This document shows, piece by piece, positions 1 to 8,351 of a DNA stretch of 35,647 nt (position 1 is the stretch's first letter; each line of letters opens with the position of its first letter). The notes below the pieces were generated by a model. It was not told where the DNA came from. It was given only the letters and a program-made list of their open reading frames with translations, and did not search any database. The stretch comes from Burkholderiales bacterium (GTDB lineage Bacteria > Pseudomonadota > Gammaproteobacteria > Burkholderiales > Burkholderiaceae_C), in NCBI GenBank assembly GCA_016195825.1, contig JACPYV010000165.1, positions 1 through 35,647 on the forward strand, given 5' to 3'. The position numbers were made by a program, and so were the translations under genes.

Positions 1-1200
1 GCGCTGTTCGGCCTGCTGGCGCTGTGCGGCAGCGCCCAGGCTTTCGACTGTCCGAGCGGCCAGGAGAAGAGCGGCCTGCTGTGCTACACCAAGCCGCGCG
101 AGGGGTACAGCTGCCAGGCCAGCCTGTGCGTGGCCAACTGCCCCGACGGCTACCACAGCACTGGCATTGGCACCTGCCACTACTCGGCCTCGACGACCTA
201 CACCCAGAAGCCCTACATCTCCCGCAGCCACAGCGGCATGCAGCGCTGCCTGGCGCTGTTCTACAACGACTGCCGCGACCGCTATCACATGGACGTGTGC
301 GGCATCTGTTCGTACAAGGGCAAGTGGGACACCTTGCGCGCCAGCTATGACCGCGGCCCGGGCGTGAGCCCGGACGTCTCGGCCGCCTTCCGGCAGGTGG
401 GCATCGTCGCGCAGACGACCTACGGCCGGGCCTTGTTCGGCGCCCAAGGCTTCTACAACCAGGCCCTGCAGGCCTTCACGGACGGGATGACAGACGCGAT
501 CAAGAGCCAGGCGACCAGCTCGGCGACGGACTTCGTCAACCAGCACAAGGACGCGCTGACGCTGATCAAGACCGGCTTCGACAGCATGCAAAACGACCCG
601 GAGATGATCAACGTGATGCGCCGCCTGGTGGTGGCGGCGTCCAAGGGCAAGGTCGATGCGCAGATCGCCGCGGACATCAAGAAGATCGCCGACAAGGTGG
701 GCGCGACCAAGTTGGGTACAGGCTGGATCTTTGGCGTGCAGGGCGGCATCAGCGCCGCCTACGCGGTGGGTGGCTACGAGACCATCGGCATCGCGGTGGA
801 CCTGAACACCTTGTCGACCACCCCCAACGTCGCGGTGATGGTGAACGAAGGCCTCAGCCTCGGCCCGTCGTTTGGCGCCGACCTGCAGCTGGGCATCTTT
901 GTGCAGCAGGGCAAGGTGTCCAGGCAGACCTGGCAGGGGCCGACCATGGGCATCAGCCTGAGCCAGCCCGTGATCCCGCAAACGAACGTGTCGGCGGAAG
1001 GCGTCTCTTACCAGATGGCAACTCGCTGGCCCGTGCAGGACGGCACCCTCGTCAACCCCGACGTGTTCGCCAAGGCACTGCGCGACTACTTTGCCAACGG
1101 GCAGTGGGGATTCTCACTGTCGGCCAGCGTGGGAGTCGCCAAGTACCCGGTCTCGGCTACGGTGGACTTCGGCACGGAATTCATGTTCCAGCTGAAGTGA
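1..1200 (+). CDS. Secreted cysteine-rich protein of unknown function (5' end missing)
   Basis: The reading frame is open from base 1, so the start codon lies upstream of the window; 399 residues are visible. The first 15 visible residues look like the hydrophobic end of a signal peptide finishing near AQA, so the protein is probably exported. After it come ten cysteines within about 90 residues (visible positions 17, 28, 38, 43, 47, 59, 83, 91, 100, 103) and none afterwards, which suggests a disulphide-bonded N-terminal module. The middle (about 150-235) is rich in charged helical sequence and the last 150 residues alternate in a beta-strand pattern, ending in FMFQLK. I do not recognise the family and assign no function. 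It lies 129 bases upstream of a PEP-CTERM gene, so the two are probably not tightly coupled. Confidence 0.75.
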   Translation, partial: ALFGLLALCGSAQAFDCPSGQEKSGLLCYTKPREGYSCQASLCVANCPDGYHSTGIGTCHYSASTTYTQKPYISRSHSGMQRCLALFYNDCRDRYHMDVCGICSYKGKWDTLRASYDRGPGVSPDVSAAFRQVGIVAQTTYGRALFGAQGFYNQALQAFTDGMTDAIKSQATSSATDFVNQHKDALTLIKTGFDSMQNDPEMINVMRRLVVAASKGKVDAQIAADIKKIADKVGATKLGTGWIFGVQGGISAAYAVGGYETIGIAVDLNTLSTTPNVAVMVNEGLSLGPSFGADLQLGIFVQQGKVSRQTWQGPTMGISLSQPVIPQTNVSAEGVSYQMATRWPVQDGTLVNPDVFAKALRDYFANGQWGFSLSASVGVAKYPVSATVDFGTEFMFQLK

Positions 1201-1329
1201 GCCACCGTGCCCCCCGGGCCGCCGTCAGGCCCTGAACCCCTCCTCGTCGACTCGTGCGCGCCGGGCTCGAAGCCCAGGTGCGGCGGGGATGACGCTGCCC
1301 ATCGCATCCACCTCCAAACAGGGACAGTC

Positions 1330-4221
1330 ATGAACAACATCGCATCTCTCCATCAGGCGTCACCCACCTCGGCTACCTCGCTTGCCGCGCTCCGCCGCCT
1401 GCCGCTGGTCCTGGCTCTCGCCGCAGCGCTCAGCCCGAACCTGGCCACGGCCCGCGACATTTACTGGCTCGGCGGCACTACGACCAACGGCGTCGAAGGT
1501 CGGTGGAGCGATACGAGGAACTGGGAAAAGGTGACCTGCCTGATCAACCCGATAAGCTGCCCCAACGGGACGACCTCCGTGCAGCCCGCTGTCGGCGACG
1601 CCCTGCACTTCAAGGGCAGCAAGGTGGCGAACAGCAATGACCTGGCCTCCACGGGCTACGCCGGCATCACGTTCGAGAGCGGGGCGGCCGGCTTCACGCT
1701 GACGGGCGTGAACAACCTCGGCCTGGGCAGCGGCGGCATCCGCAACCTCAGCAGCAACGCGCAGCGCCTGAGCTGGGATGCCAGTCACGGCTTCGTCATC
1801 AACGAGGCGCAGACCTGGGACGGCGGCACGGCTGGCCTGACCGTCACCGGCGGCACGGACATGCACCGCTACCTGACGCTGCAGAACAACGTCACCTTGA
1901 TTTCCCACGGTACGGACATCGGCAGCTCGCCTGACGACGATGTCGCGCTCACCATCACCAAGAACAGCAAGCTCAACGTCACCACCAGCTCGACGATCGC
2001 GGTGGCGACGGGCACGCACGGCCTGGTCACTGTGCAGGGCGCAGGGTCCAGCTTCAGCACGGTTGCCGACCTCGTCGTCGGCGACTACGGTGACGCCCAG
2101 ATGTACGTGAGTGCAGGTGGCAGCGTCAGCAGCAACAACGCTTACCTGGGCAAGTCGGGCGGCAGCGGCAGCGTCACCATCACCGGCGCGGGCTCGGCCT
2201 GGGCCAACGCCGGGACCCTCTACGCCACGCAGGGCGACATCACCGTCGACCAGGGTGGCGCCATCACGACCGGCAGCGCTCAGATAGGCAACTACGCCGG
2301 TACGCTGGCGACTTTGACGGTCAAGGGCACGAACAGCCTGTTCACGGCCACCAACAAGCTGAGCGTGGGCCAGGGCGGACTGGGTGTCATCGACCTGCTG
2401 CCCGGCGGCACCGTGCAGGCGCAGACGCTGGACGCCGGCAGTGGCGCCACGATCAACCTGCGGGGTGGCAACCTGGTCGTCGGCGCGGCCACCATCGCCG
2501 ACGGCGGCGCGTTCAACTTCGCCTCCGGCACGCTGGAGTACAGCGTCGACGCGACCAATGGCGCGGGCACCCTGCTGGGCACGTCGGCCACGCTGGCCGC
2601 GGGCAGCATGCTGAAGGCAGATGCGGGCTTCCTCGTGGCCCCCGGCACCAGCCTCAGCCTGCTCGGCGGCGCGGTGCAGGCGGTGAGCTTCCAGGTGGGC
2701 GCACAGGCTGAGGTGTCGGTGGGCAACTTCAGCACCCTCACGGCGGGCAGCATCAACAACGCCGGCACGCTGACGCTGGCCGGCGGCCGCGTCAGTGGCG
2801 CGTTGGTGAACGACGGATACATGAGCGGCTCGGGCTACATCGCCGGCACGGGCGGCTTCCGCAACACGGGCCTGTTTGACCAGTCCGGCTTCCTGGAGAT
2901 GAGCAACAGCGGCAACGCGGTGAATACCGGCACCTGGAACCTGCTGGGCGGCAAGAGCCTGACACTGCGCGATAGCAAGCTGTCGAACTACGGCACGCTG
3001 AATTTCGACGGCGCTACCGTCCTCGGCGCTGGCCCCTCGGGTGGCACGCTGTTGAACGGTGCCGGCGGCACGATCACGGGCAGCGGCACCATCCGCACCA
3101 TCTTCCAGAACGACGGGCGTCTGATCGTGCAGGGCGGCACACTGGCCGTCAACCTGGGCTTCGAGAACAACGGCCAGATTCTGATGAGCTCGGTGGATGC
3201 GAGCCTGAGCGGCTCCACCGTCACCAACTGGGGTCGCATCGAGGGGCTGGGGCAGGTCAGCAACGTCATCGTCAACAATGGGTCCATCAACGCCAAGGGC
3301 GGCACGCTGGCCTTGACGCACCAGGTGACGAATAGCGGCAGCGCAATCCTGACGGCGGGACGCGATGCCACGCTGCTGCTGAGCGGTGGCATGGCCCCCA
3401 ACACCGGCAAGATTCAGCTGGCCGGTGGCACGCTGGACGTCAGCGGCGCGCTGGTCAACGACACCGCCGGCACCCTCAGCGGCTTCGGCGACGTGCGCAG
3501 CGGGCTGTTGACCAACAACGGCAAGGTGCAGCTCAGCGGCGGCGTCTCCGCCGTGTATTCCGACGTGCTCGGCACGGCGGGCAGCCAGGTCATCCTCTCG
3601 GGCAACAGCAACACCACGTTCTACGGCAAGGTGGACGTGCAAAGCGGTGCCGAGCTGCGCGTGTCCACCGGCTCGGTGGCCACCTTCTTCGACCTCGTGA
3701 GCCAGCGCACGGGCGCCAAGTTCACCGGCAGCGGCGCCAAGCGCTTCGAGGGCGGCCTCTCGGTGGGCGCTTCGCCGGGCCTGGGCACCGATGAGGGCGA
3801 CGTGGAGTTTGGCGAAGACAACGTCTACCTCGCCGAGATCGGCGGCACCACCGCCTGCACGCTGGCCTGTGCCAGCAATAACGCCTTCAAGAACAGCAGC
3901 TTTGACAAGTACATGGTCGCCGGCAACCTGAGCCTGAACGGCACGCTCAAGCTGACGTCGTGGAACGGCTTTGTGGCGAAGCCTGGCCAGCATTTCGACC
4001 TGCTGGACTGGGGCAGCGTGACGGGCACCTTCGCCGCCATCGACGCCCAGGGCCTGCACCTCGCGGCCGGCAGCAAGCTGGACTTCAGCCAGCTCTACAC
4101 CACCGGTGAGATCTCCGTCACGGCCGTGCCTGAACCCAGCACCTATGCCCTGTGGCTGGCTGGCCTCAGCCTGCTGCCCTGGCTGGCGCGCCGCCGCCAC
4201 GGTGCGCGCGAGCAGGCATGA
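1330..4221 (+). CDS. PEP-CTERM beta-helix (autotransporter-passenger-like) surface protein
   Basis: Predicted 963-residue exported protein. The ATG at 1330 is preferred because an AGGGA ribosome site lies just ahead of it and a signal peptide follows (hydrophobic core about residues 23-36, cleavage near ATA-RD); the frame is open upstream to 1207 without a better start. The body is a long series of Gly/Asn/Thr/Ser-rich repeats such as VTITGAGSAW and GTLTLAGG, typical of right-handed parallel beta-helix passengers. The C-terminus (VPEP at 933, a hydrophobic stretch, then basic residues LARRRHG) is a classic PEP-CTERM signal, which an exosortase is known to recognise. No exosortase gene is in the window. 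Likely role is surface or exopolysaccharide-associated, but this is inference. The stop overlaps the next gene's ATG (ATGA). Confidence 0.88.
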   Translation: MNNIASLHQASPTSATSLAALRRLPLVLALAAALSPNLATARDIYWLGGTTTNGVEGRWSDTRNWEKVTCLINPISCPNGTTSVQPAVGDALHFKGSKVANSNDLASTGYAGITFESGAAGFTLTGVNNLGLGSGGIRNLSSNAQRLSWDASHGFVINEAQTWDGGTAGLTVTGGTDMHRYLTLQNNVTLISHGTDIGSSPDDDVALTITKNSKLNVTTSSTIAVATGTHGLVTVQGAGSSFSTVADLVVGDYGDAQMYVSAGGSVSSNNAYLGKSGGSGSVTITGAGSAWANAGTLYATQGDITVDQGGAITTGSAQIGNYAGTLATLTVKGTNSLFTATNKLSVGQGGLGVIDLLPGGTVQAQTLDAGSGATINLRGGNLVVGAATIADGGAFNFASGTLEYSVDATNGAGTLLGTSATLAAGSMLKADAGFLVAPGTSLSLLGGAVQAVSFQVGAQAEVSVGNFSTLTAGSINNAGTLTLAGGRVSGALVNDGYMSGSGYIAGTGGFRNTGLFDQSGFLEMSNSGNAVNTGTWNLLGGKSLTLRDSKLSNYGTLNFDGATVLGAGPSGGTLLNGAGGTITGSGTIRTIFQNDGRLIVQGGTLAVNLGFENNGQILMSSVDASLSGSTVTNWGRIEGLGQVSNVIVNNGSINAKGGTLALTHQVTNSGSAILTAGRDATLLLSGGMAPNTGKIQLAGGTLDVSGALVNDTAGTLSGFGDVRSGLLTNNGKVQLSGGVSAVYSDVLGTAGSQVILSGNSNTTFYGKVDVQSGAELRVSTGSVATFFDLVSQRTGAKFTGSGAKRFEGGLSVGASPGLGTDEGDVEFGEDNVYLAEIGGTTACTLACASNNAFKNSSFDKYMVAGNLSLNGTLKLTSWNGFVAKPGQHFDLLDWGSVTGTFAAIDAQGLHLAAGSKLDFSQLYTTGEISVTAVPEPSTYALWLAGLSLLPWLARRRHGAREQA
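4150..4182 (+). repeat. Direct repeat copy 1 (PEP-CTERM membrane segment)
   Basis: A 33-base segment encoding LWLAGLSLLPW is repeated at 5043-5075 with 31 of 33 bases identical. The repeat lies within the coding sequences of two adjacent PEP-CTERM genes and most likely reflects duplication or gene conversion of the anchor region. Confidence 0.8.
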
Positions 4222-5114
4222 GCGTTGACTTCTTCTCCAGGCAGACCGCGATGCACACGAAACTCATGGCCGGGGCGCTGCTGGGTGCCATGCTGCTGAA
4301 CGGCCAAGCGATGGCCGCAACCTCGGCAACGGGCTCCCTCACCGAGGCCCGACTGACGCTGACCGACCTCAGCTACAAGTTGCAGGACCTGCGCGTGCAC
4401 GATGGCGTGGACCCCTTGCTGCGCTGGGACAGCGCATGGGCGCTCAACGCCAGCGCCGACGAAGCCACGCAGGCGGGCTGGCTCGCCGGGCTGCCGGCCT
4501 GGGGCGACGCCGGCCAGCGAACTGTGTCCGCACTCGCGCCCGAGGTGGACCTTGGCGCGCAGAGCCTGCTTGGCAGCGGCGAGTCCCATGTCTGGGTGAG
4601 CGGCACCGGCCTGCAGGTGATGGACGTGCATGCCCAGAGCCTTGAAGGTAGGCAAGCCAGCGCTGGCGCCGGCTACACCCAAGCATTCACGCTGGGTGCC
4701 GGCACCCAGGTGAGCTTCAGCGTGCTGGTGGACGCCCACCTGCAAGGCGGTGCGTTTGCCGGCGGCTGGACGCCGCCCGCCGACGTGGGTGACCCCAGTC
4801 ACGCGTCCGCCAGCTACGCGGCGGTGATGAGTGTCAACCGCCTCAGCAGCGCGATGTCGGGCTACGCCGACAACAGCTTCGTGAACGACCCGGACAGCTT
4901 TGAGACCCGCCTGCAGCTGCAGGGGCTGACGTTGACGGTCAGCAACACCGGGCTGAGCGCGCGGACCTATCTCTTCGGTTTGACGGCCTATGTACAGGCC
5001 GAGGCGGCACTCAGCCCTGTGCCCGAGCCCGGCGGCATGGCGCTGTGGCTGGCAGGCCTGAGCCTGCTGCCCTGGTGCGTGAGCCGCCAGCGCAGGGGGC
5101 GGGCGTTCAGCTGA
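4218..5114 (+). CDS. PEP-CTERM domain secreted protein
   Basis: Predicted 298-residue exported protein with a PEP-CTERM anchor (VPEP at about residue 268, then LWLAGLSLLPW and Arg-rich end). The start at 4218 overlaps the upstream stop in an ATGA arrangement, suggesting translational coupling. A second ATG at 4251 gives a shorter, more classical signal peptide (hydrophobic core ending at AMA) and is a realistic alternative. The mature part is Ala/Gly/Ser/Leu-rich and predicted beta-rich, without a recognisable enzyme motif. Its C-terminal anchor is nearly identical to that of the preceding gene, so both are probably processed by the same exosortase. The 3' end overlaps the convergent response regulator gene by 8 bases. 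Confidence 0.82.
   Translation: MSVDFFSRQTAMHTKLMAGALLGAMLLNGQAMAATSATGSLTEARLTLTDLSYKLQDLRVHDGVDPLLRWDSAWALNASADEATQAGWLAGLPAWGDAGQRTVSALAPEVDLGAQSLLGSGESHVWVSGTGLQVMDVHAQSLEGRQASAGAGYTQAFTLGAGTQVSFSVLVDAHLQGGAFAGGWTPPADVGDPSHASASYAAVMSVNRLSSAMSGYADNSFVNDPDSFETRLQLQGLTLTVSNTGLSARTYLFGLTAYVQAEAALSPVPEPGGMALWLAGLSLLPWCVSRQRRGRAFS
5043..5075 (+). repeat. Direct repeat copy 2 (PEP-CTERM membrane segment)
   Basis: Second copy of the 33-base segment at 4150-4182, differing at two positions, both silent at the protein level (the same LWLAGLSLLPW). Confidence 0.8.
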
Positions 5115-5730
5115 TCAGCCCGGCGCTGCGGGCGGCATCGATCGCCTGCAGGCGGTGCACCACGTTCAGGCAGCGGAAGATCGCGGAGACATGGCCCTTC
5201 ACCGTCTTCTCCTGCATGCCCAGGGCCCGCGCGATCTCCTTGTTGGACTTGCCCTGGCCAAGTTCTTGCAGCACGTCGCGCTGGCGGGGCGTCAGTCCGG
5301 TCGGGTCCACGGGTTCCTGGGAAAGCGCCTCCGCCGCCAGCGCCATGAAGGGCGGCACGTAGATTTGCCCGCTCATCACCAGGCGCAGCGCGGCCAGCAG
5401 CGTGGCCGGGTGGGATGACTTGGGGCAGTAGCCGCGCGCGCCGGCACGCAGCGCGCGGCGCACGTCTTCGGGCTCCTCGGACGAGGACAGCACCAGGCAG
5501 GGCAGATCGGGGTGCTGCCGCCTGAGTTGCTCCAGCGTGGCCATGCCGGCCATGCCGTCCATGCGCAGATCCAGCAGCACGGCATTCACGTCGGCGCGGC
5601 TGTCGAGTTGGCCCAGCGCGTCCTGGCCATCGACGGCTTGCAGCACATCCAGGGCCTCGCCGCTGCCGCGCAGCACGCTTGCGACGCCTTCGCGGAACAT
5701 CGGGTGGTCGTCGACGAGCAGGATCTTCAT
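5107..5730 (-). CDS. NarL/FixJ-family response regulator
   Basis: A 207-residue two-domain regulator. The receiver domain (about 1-120) shows the acidic pocket D7/D8, the phospho-acceptor Asp54 in LLDLRMDG and Lys104 in the YCPKS motif. The C-terminal LuxR-type helix-turn-helix (about 143-200) starts at LTPRQRDVL and contains SNKEIARALGMQEKTVKGHV. The ATG at 5730 is chosen because the receiver domain begins directly at MKILLVDDHP; the longer open frame upstream has no domain. No histidine kinase is adjacent, so it is an orphan here. It converges on the second PEP-CTERM gene with an 8-base overlap. NarL-type regulators are often linked to surface or exopolysaccharide genes in these bacteria, but its target cannot be read from the sequence. 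Confidence 0.93.
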   Translation of the reverse strand: MKILLVDDHPMFREGVASVLRGSGEALDVLQAVDGQDALGQLDSRADVNAVLLDLRMDGMAGMATLEQLRRQHPDLPCLVLSSSEEPEDVRRALRAGARGYCPKSSHPATLLAALRLVMSGQIYVPPFMALAAEALSQEPVDPTGLTPRQRDVLQELGQGKSNKEIARALGMQEKTVKGHVSAIFRCLNVVHRLQAIDAARSAGLIS

Positions 5731-5876
5731 GGGGCAATGTAGCAAGGCGAACGTGGCACGAGGGAAGTGCCTGCCCTGCAACTGACCCGAGCGCTCATCC
5801 AGCTGGGCCCGACGCGCGAATATGCGGTGACCGCGGACGCCGCCGACGTGGCGGGATTCTCGCGGCAACCGCCGCA

Positions 5877-5898
5877 GCATGGCCGGTGCGGGCCATGC
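5877..5898. other. Perfect inverted repeat (8-bp arms, 6-base loop)
   Basis: GCATGGCC at 5877-5884 and GGCCATGC at 5891-5898 can form a hairpin. It sits between the 32-residue ORF (ends 5969) and the response regulator start (5730), both on the minus strand. It could end transcription of the small ORF, although no T-run follows, or be an operator. The rest of 5731-5968 shows no gene I can support. Confidence 0.45.
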
Positions 5899-5968
5899 GC
5901 GACAAATCTGACGGGCTGCCGTCGAGTCTGCGGCTGCGGGCCGCCCGACTTCACGGCCCGCCGAAAAC

Positions 5969-6067
5969 TCAGGCGCGGGTGGCGCCCAGCTTGCTGCCCA
6001 CAACGTCGCCGAACTGGGCAACGATGGCAATCACGGAGAACGCGAGAGTGATGATCAGCAGTTCCAT
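5969..6067 (-). CDS. Predicted 32-residue single-span membrane protein, Flp-pilin-like core
   Basis: A 33-codon ORF with ATG at 6067 and TGA at 5969-5971. It begins MELLIITLAFSVIAIVAQFG, a single strongly hydrophobic segment of about 18 residues, and ends with a short basic tail (SKLGATRA). A purine-rich GGGAAAAGAA ribosome site lies directly before the ATG and a good sigma-70 promoter lies 34 bases further upstream, so expression is plausible. The hydrophobic core followed by a xxLGxx tail loosely resembles the central segment of Flp/Fap-type pilins, but the leader and the Glu/Tyr of that family are missing. Alternatives are a small membrane regulator or a type I toxin-like peptide. It lies 238 bases upstream of the NarL-type regulator in the same orientation. 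Confidence 0.55.
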   Translation of the reverse strand: MELLIITLAFSVIAIVAQFGDVVGSKLGATRA

Positions 6068-6100
6068 TTCTTTTCCCTTGGTCTTTGTTGTAACGATTGC

Positions 6101-6129
6101 ATTCTAAGGGTTTTCACCAGTCGACTCAA
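6101..6129 (-). promoter_or_regulatory. Sigma-70-type promoter for the 32-residue ORF
   Basis: Read on the minus strand: a -35 box TTGAGT (6124-6129), a 17-base spacer and a -10 box TAGAAT (6101-6106), matching the consensus at 4 of 6 and 5 of 6 positions with ideal spacing. It points at the ATG at 6067. Confidence 0.6.
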
Positions 6130-6140
6130 GGGTTAACCCT
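6129..6140. promoter_or_regulatory. Perfect 12-bp palindrome AGGGTTAACCCT, possible operator
   Basis: A perfect dyad touching the upstream edge of the -35 box of the minus-strand promoter at 6101-6129. This position suits an activator or repressor site. It is in the 230-base divergent region between the small ORF and dgoD. The binding protein cannot be named. Confidence 0.4.
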
Positions 6141-6213
6141 AAATTCGCGAGGGGTGTCACGGCAGCGTCACCGGGGTTTGCTCCGGGTGATGCCAAGCAT
6201 GTATGCCAACTCC

Positions 6214-6240
6214 ATATAGAAGCTGATCAAGAAACGATAT
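6214..6240. promoter_or_regulatory. Interrupted palindrome upstream of dgoD, candidate operator
   Basis: ATAT at 6214-6217 and at 6237-6240 flank a central TGATCA palindrome (6224-6229), making an AT-rich imperfect dyad in otherwise GC-rich DNA, about 58 bases before the dgoD ATG. It contains spacing compatible with the T-N11-A motif of LysR-type regulators, and a GbpR-like LysR gene ends this operon. No convincing -35/-10 pair for the operon could be fixed, so this is only a candidate. Confidence 0.35.
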
Positions 6241-6297
6241 TTCAGAACTAGCAGCCCCTCCTAAGCTCCGGACCGTTCCTGAACGAGTCATGAGCCC

Positions 6298-7446
6298 ATG
6301 CGAATCACGAAGCTGACGACCTACCGCGTGCCGCCGCGGTGGATGTTCCTGAAGATCGAGACCGACGAAGGCGTCGTCGGCTGGGGTGAGCCCGTCATCG
6401 AGGGTCGCGCGCGCACCGTCGAGGCGGCGGTGCACGAGTTGTCGGAGTACCTCATCGGCCAGGACCCGTCGCGCATCAACGACCTCTGGCAGGTCATGTA
6501 CCGCGCGGGCTTCTACCGCGGCGGTCCCATCCTGATGAGCGCCATCGCCGGTATCGACCAGGCCCTGTGGGACATCAAGGGCAAGGTGCTGGGCCAGCCG
6601 GTGTACGAGTTGCTGGGCGGCCTGGTGCGCGACAAGATGAAGGTCTACTCCTGGGTCGGTGGCGACCGCCCGGCCGATGTCATCCGCGACATCAAGCGGT
6701 TGCGCGAGGGCGGCTTCGACACCTTCAAGATGAACGGCACCGAGGAGATGGGCATCGTCGACAGCGCCCGCAAGGTGGACGAGGCCGTGGCCCGCATCGC
6801 CGAGATCCGCGAAGCGTTCGGCCACGACATCGAGTTCGGCATCGACTTCCACGGCCGCGTGGCCGCGCCCATGGCCAAGCCGCTGCTGAAGGCGCTGGAG
6901 CCCTACCGCCCGCTGTTCGTCGAGGAGCCAGTGCTGGCCGAGCAGTCCGAGCAGTACCCGCGCCTGGCCGAGCACACCAGCATTCCGCTGGCGGCGGGCG
7001 AGCGCATGTTCTCGCGCTTCGACTTCAAACGCGTATTCGCGGGCGGTGGCATCGCCATCGTGCAGCCGGACCTGTCGCACGCCGGTGGCATCACCGAGTG
7101 CTTCAAGATCGCCGCCATGGCCGAGGCGCACGACGTGGCCTTCGCGCCGCACTGCCCGCTGGGCCCGGTGGCACTGGCGGCCTGCTTGGCGGTGGACTTC
7201 GTGTCGCACAACGCTGTGCTGCAGGAGCAGAGCATGGGCATCCACTACAACCAGGGCGCCGAGCTACTGGACTTTGTCAAGAACCCCGACGACTTCCACA
7301 TCGAGAACGGCTACATCAACCCGCTGCGCAAGCCGGGCCTGGGTGTGGAGATCGACGAAGAGCGCGTCATCGAGGCCAGCAAGACCGCGCCCGACTGGCG
7401 CAACCCCGTTTGGCGCCATGCCGACGGCAGCGTGGCCGAATGGTGA
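6298..7446 (+). CDS. dgoD: D-galactonate dehydratase
   Basis: A 382-residue enolase-superfamily enzyme, the same length as E. coli DgoD. It removes water from D-galactonate to give 2-dehydro-3-deoxy-D-galactonate in the cytoplasm. The magnesium ligands Asp183, Glu209 and Glu235 and the catalytic His185 (in GIDFHGRV) and His285 (in FAPHCPLGP) fall at the family's known positions. The N-terminal capping domain covers about 1-120 and the TIM barrel the rest. This is the first gene of a long operon; its last bases overlap the start of dgoK, and dgoA follows. With a kinase, aldolase, lactonase and dehydrogenase in the same operon, a role in oxidative galactose breakdown is well supported. Confidence 0.97.
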   Translation: MRITKLTTYRVPPRWMFLKIETDEGVVGWGEPVIEGRARTVEAAVHELSEYLIGQDPSRINDLWQVMYRAGFYRGGPILMSAIAGIDQALWDIKGKVLGQPVYELLGGLVRDKMKVYSWVGGDRPADVIRDIKRLREGGFDTFKMNGTEEMGIVDSARKVDEAVARIAEIREAFGHDIEFGIDFHGRVAAPMAKPLLKALEPYRPLFVEEPVLAEQSEQYPRLAEHTSIPLAAGERMFSRFDFKRVFAGGGIAIVQPDLSHAGGITECFKIAAMAEAHDVAFAPHCPLGPVALAACLAVDFVSHNAVLQEQSMGIHYNQGAELLDFVKNPDDFHIENGYINPLRKPGLGVEIDEERVIEASKTAPDWRNPVWRHADGSVAEW

Positions 7447-8351
7447 TGAGCCAGGCCCGTCTGATCGCGCTGGACTGGGGTAGCACGCGGCTGCGTGCCT
7501 TCCTGCTCGGCGCGAGCGGCGAAGTGCTGCAGACGCGCCAGTCTGACGACGGCGCGGCAACGCTGAAAGGCGCCGCGCAGTACGCCGGCGCACTGGCCGC
7601 CCTCGTCGGCGACTGGCGTGCCGACCATCCGGGCATCCAGCTGCTGGCCTGCGGCATGGTCGGTAGCCAATATGGCTGGCGTGAAGCGCCGTACGTGCGC
7701 TGCCCGGCCGACGCCGTGGCGCTGTCCGCCCAGGTGCTGAAGCTGGACGAGTGCCTGAGCATCATTCCGGGCCTTGTCGACGACACCGCCCAGCCCGATG
7801 TCATGCGCGGCGAGGAGACGCAGATCGTTGGAGCGCTGGCACTGCATCCCGAGCTGGCCGATGACGCCTGCCTCGTGCTGCCCGGCACGCATGCCAAATG
7901 GGCTCGCGTGGAGGCCGGTCGCGTGACGGGCTTTGCCACGCACATGACCGGCGAGCTGTTTGCGCTGCTGCGCCAGCACTCGGTCCTGGCGCGTTTGATG
8001 CCGGCCGATGGCAGCTCGCCGCCGTCGCCCGAAGCCTTCCTGCGGGGTGTGGATGCTGCGCGTGAAGGCGGTGGCCTTGCCCACCAGCTGTTTGCCGTGC
8101 GCACGCTGGGGCTCTTCAAGCAGTTGGCGCCGGAGCAGTTGCCTGACTACCTGTCCGGCCTGCTGATCGGCCACGAAATCGCCAGCGAGCTGAATAACGC
8201 CACGCAGCGGCTCGCGCTGATCGGCGACCCGGCACTGTGCGCACGCTATGCCCAGGCGCTGGCACGCTTCGACCAACCCGCGCCGCTGCTGCTGGACAAC
8301 ACCGCGCCCGCTGGCCTGTGGCGGCTGGCCCAATCCATGAGTCTGATCTGA
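7446..8351 (+). CDS. dgoK: 2-dehydro-3-deoxygalactonokinase
   Basis: A 301-residue sugar-acid kinase that phosphorylates 2-dehydro-3-deoxy-D-galactonate at O6 using ATP. The N-terminal phosphate motif LDWGSTRLRAFLL, the LLACGMVGSQYGW segment, VMRGEETQI, LPGTHAKW and SGLLIGHE are hallmarks of the DgoK family (E. coli enzyme about 292 residues). The ATG at 7446 shares its A with the dgoD stop (TGATG); an in-frame ATG at 7440 would add only two residues. The stop overlaps the dgoA start in the same way, so the three dgo genes are translationally coupled. Confidence 0.96.
   Translation: MSQARLIALDWGSTRLRAFLLGASGEVLQTRQSDDGAATLKGAAQYAGALAALVGDWRADHPGIQLLACGMVGSQYGWREAPYVRCPADAVALSAQVLKLDECLSIIPGLVDDTAQPDVMRGEETQIVGALALHPELADDACLVLPGTHAKWARVEAGRVTGFATHMTGELFALLRQHSVLARLMPADGSSPPSPEAFLRGVDAAREGGGLAHQLFAVRTLGLFKQLAPEQLPDYLSGLLIGHEIASELNNATQRLALIGDPALCARYAQALARFDQPAPLLLDNTAPAGLWRLAQSMSLI

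Noticed and set aside
1201..1329. Small GGGCT-CGA-AGCCC hairpin as a terminator between the first two genes
   Set aside because: The stem has only five pairs and no T-run follows, so it is not distinguishable from chance in GC-rich DNA.
1360..4200. 946-residue open frame on the minus strand opposite the PEP-CTERM beta-helix gene
   Set aside because: Its composition (Ala/Arg/Gln/Val/His-rich, no domain, no signal peptide) is what the reverse of a high-GC gene gives; the plus-strand protein has clear signal, repeats and anchor.
6567..8351. 594-residue version of the dgoK frame extending back through dgoD
   Set aside because: The first 290 residues are an Arg/Gly/His-rich shadow of dgoD; kinase homology starts at 7446.
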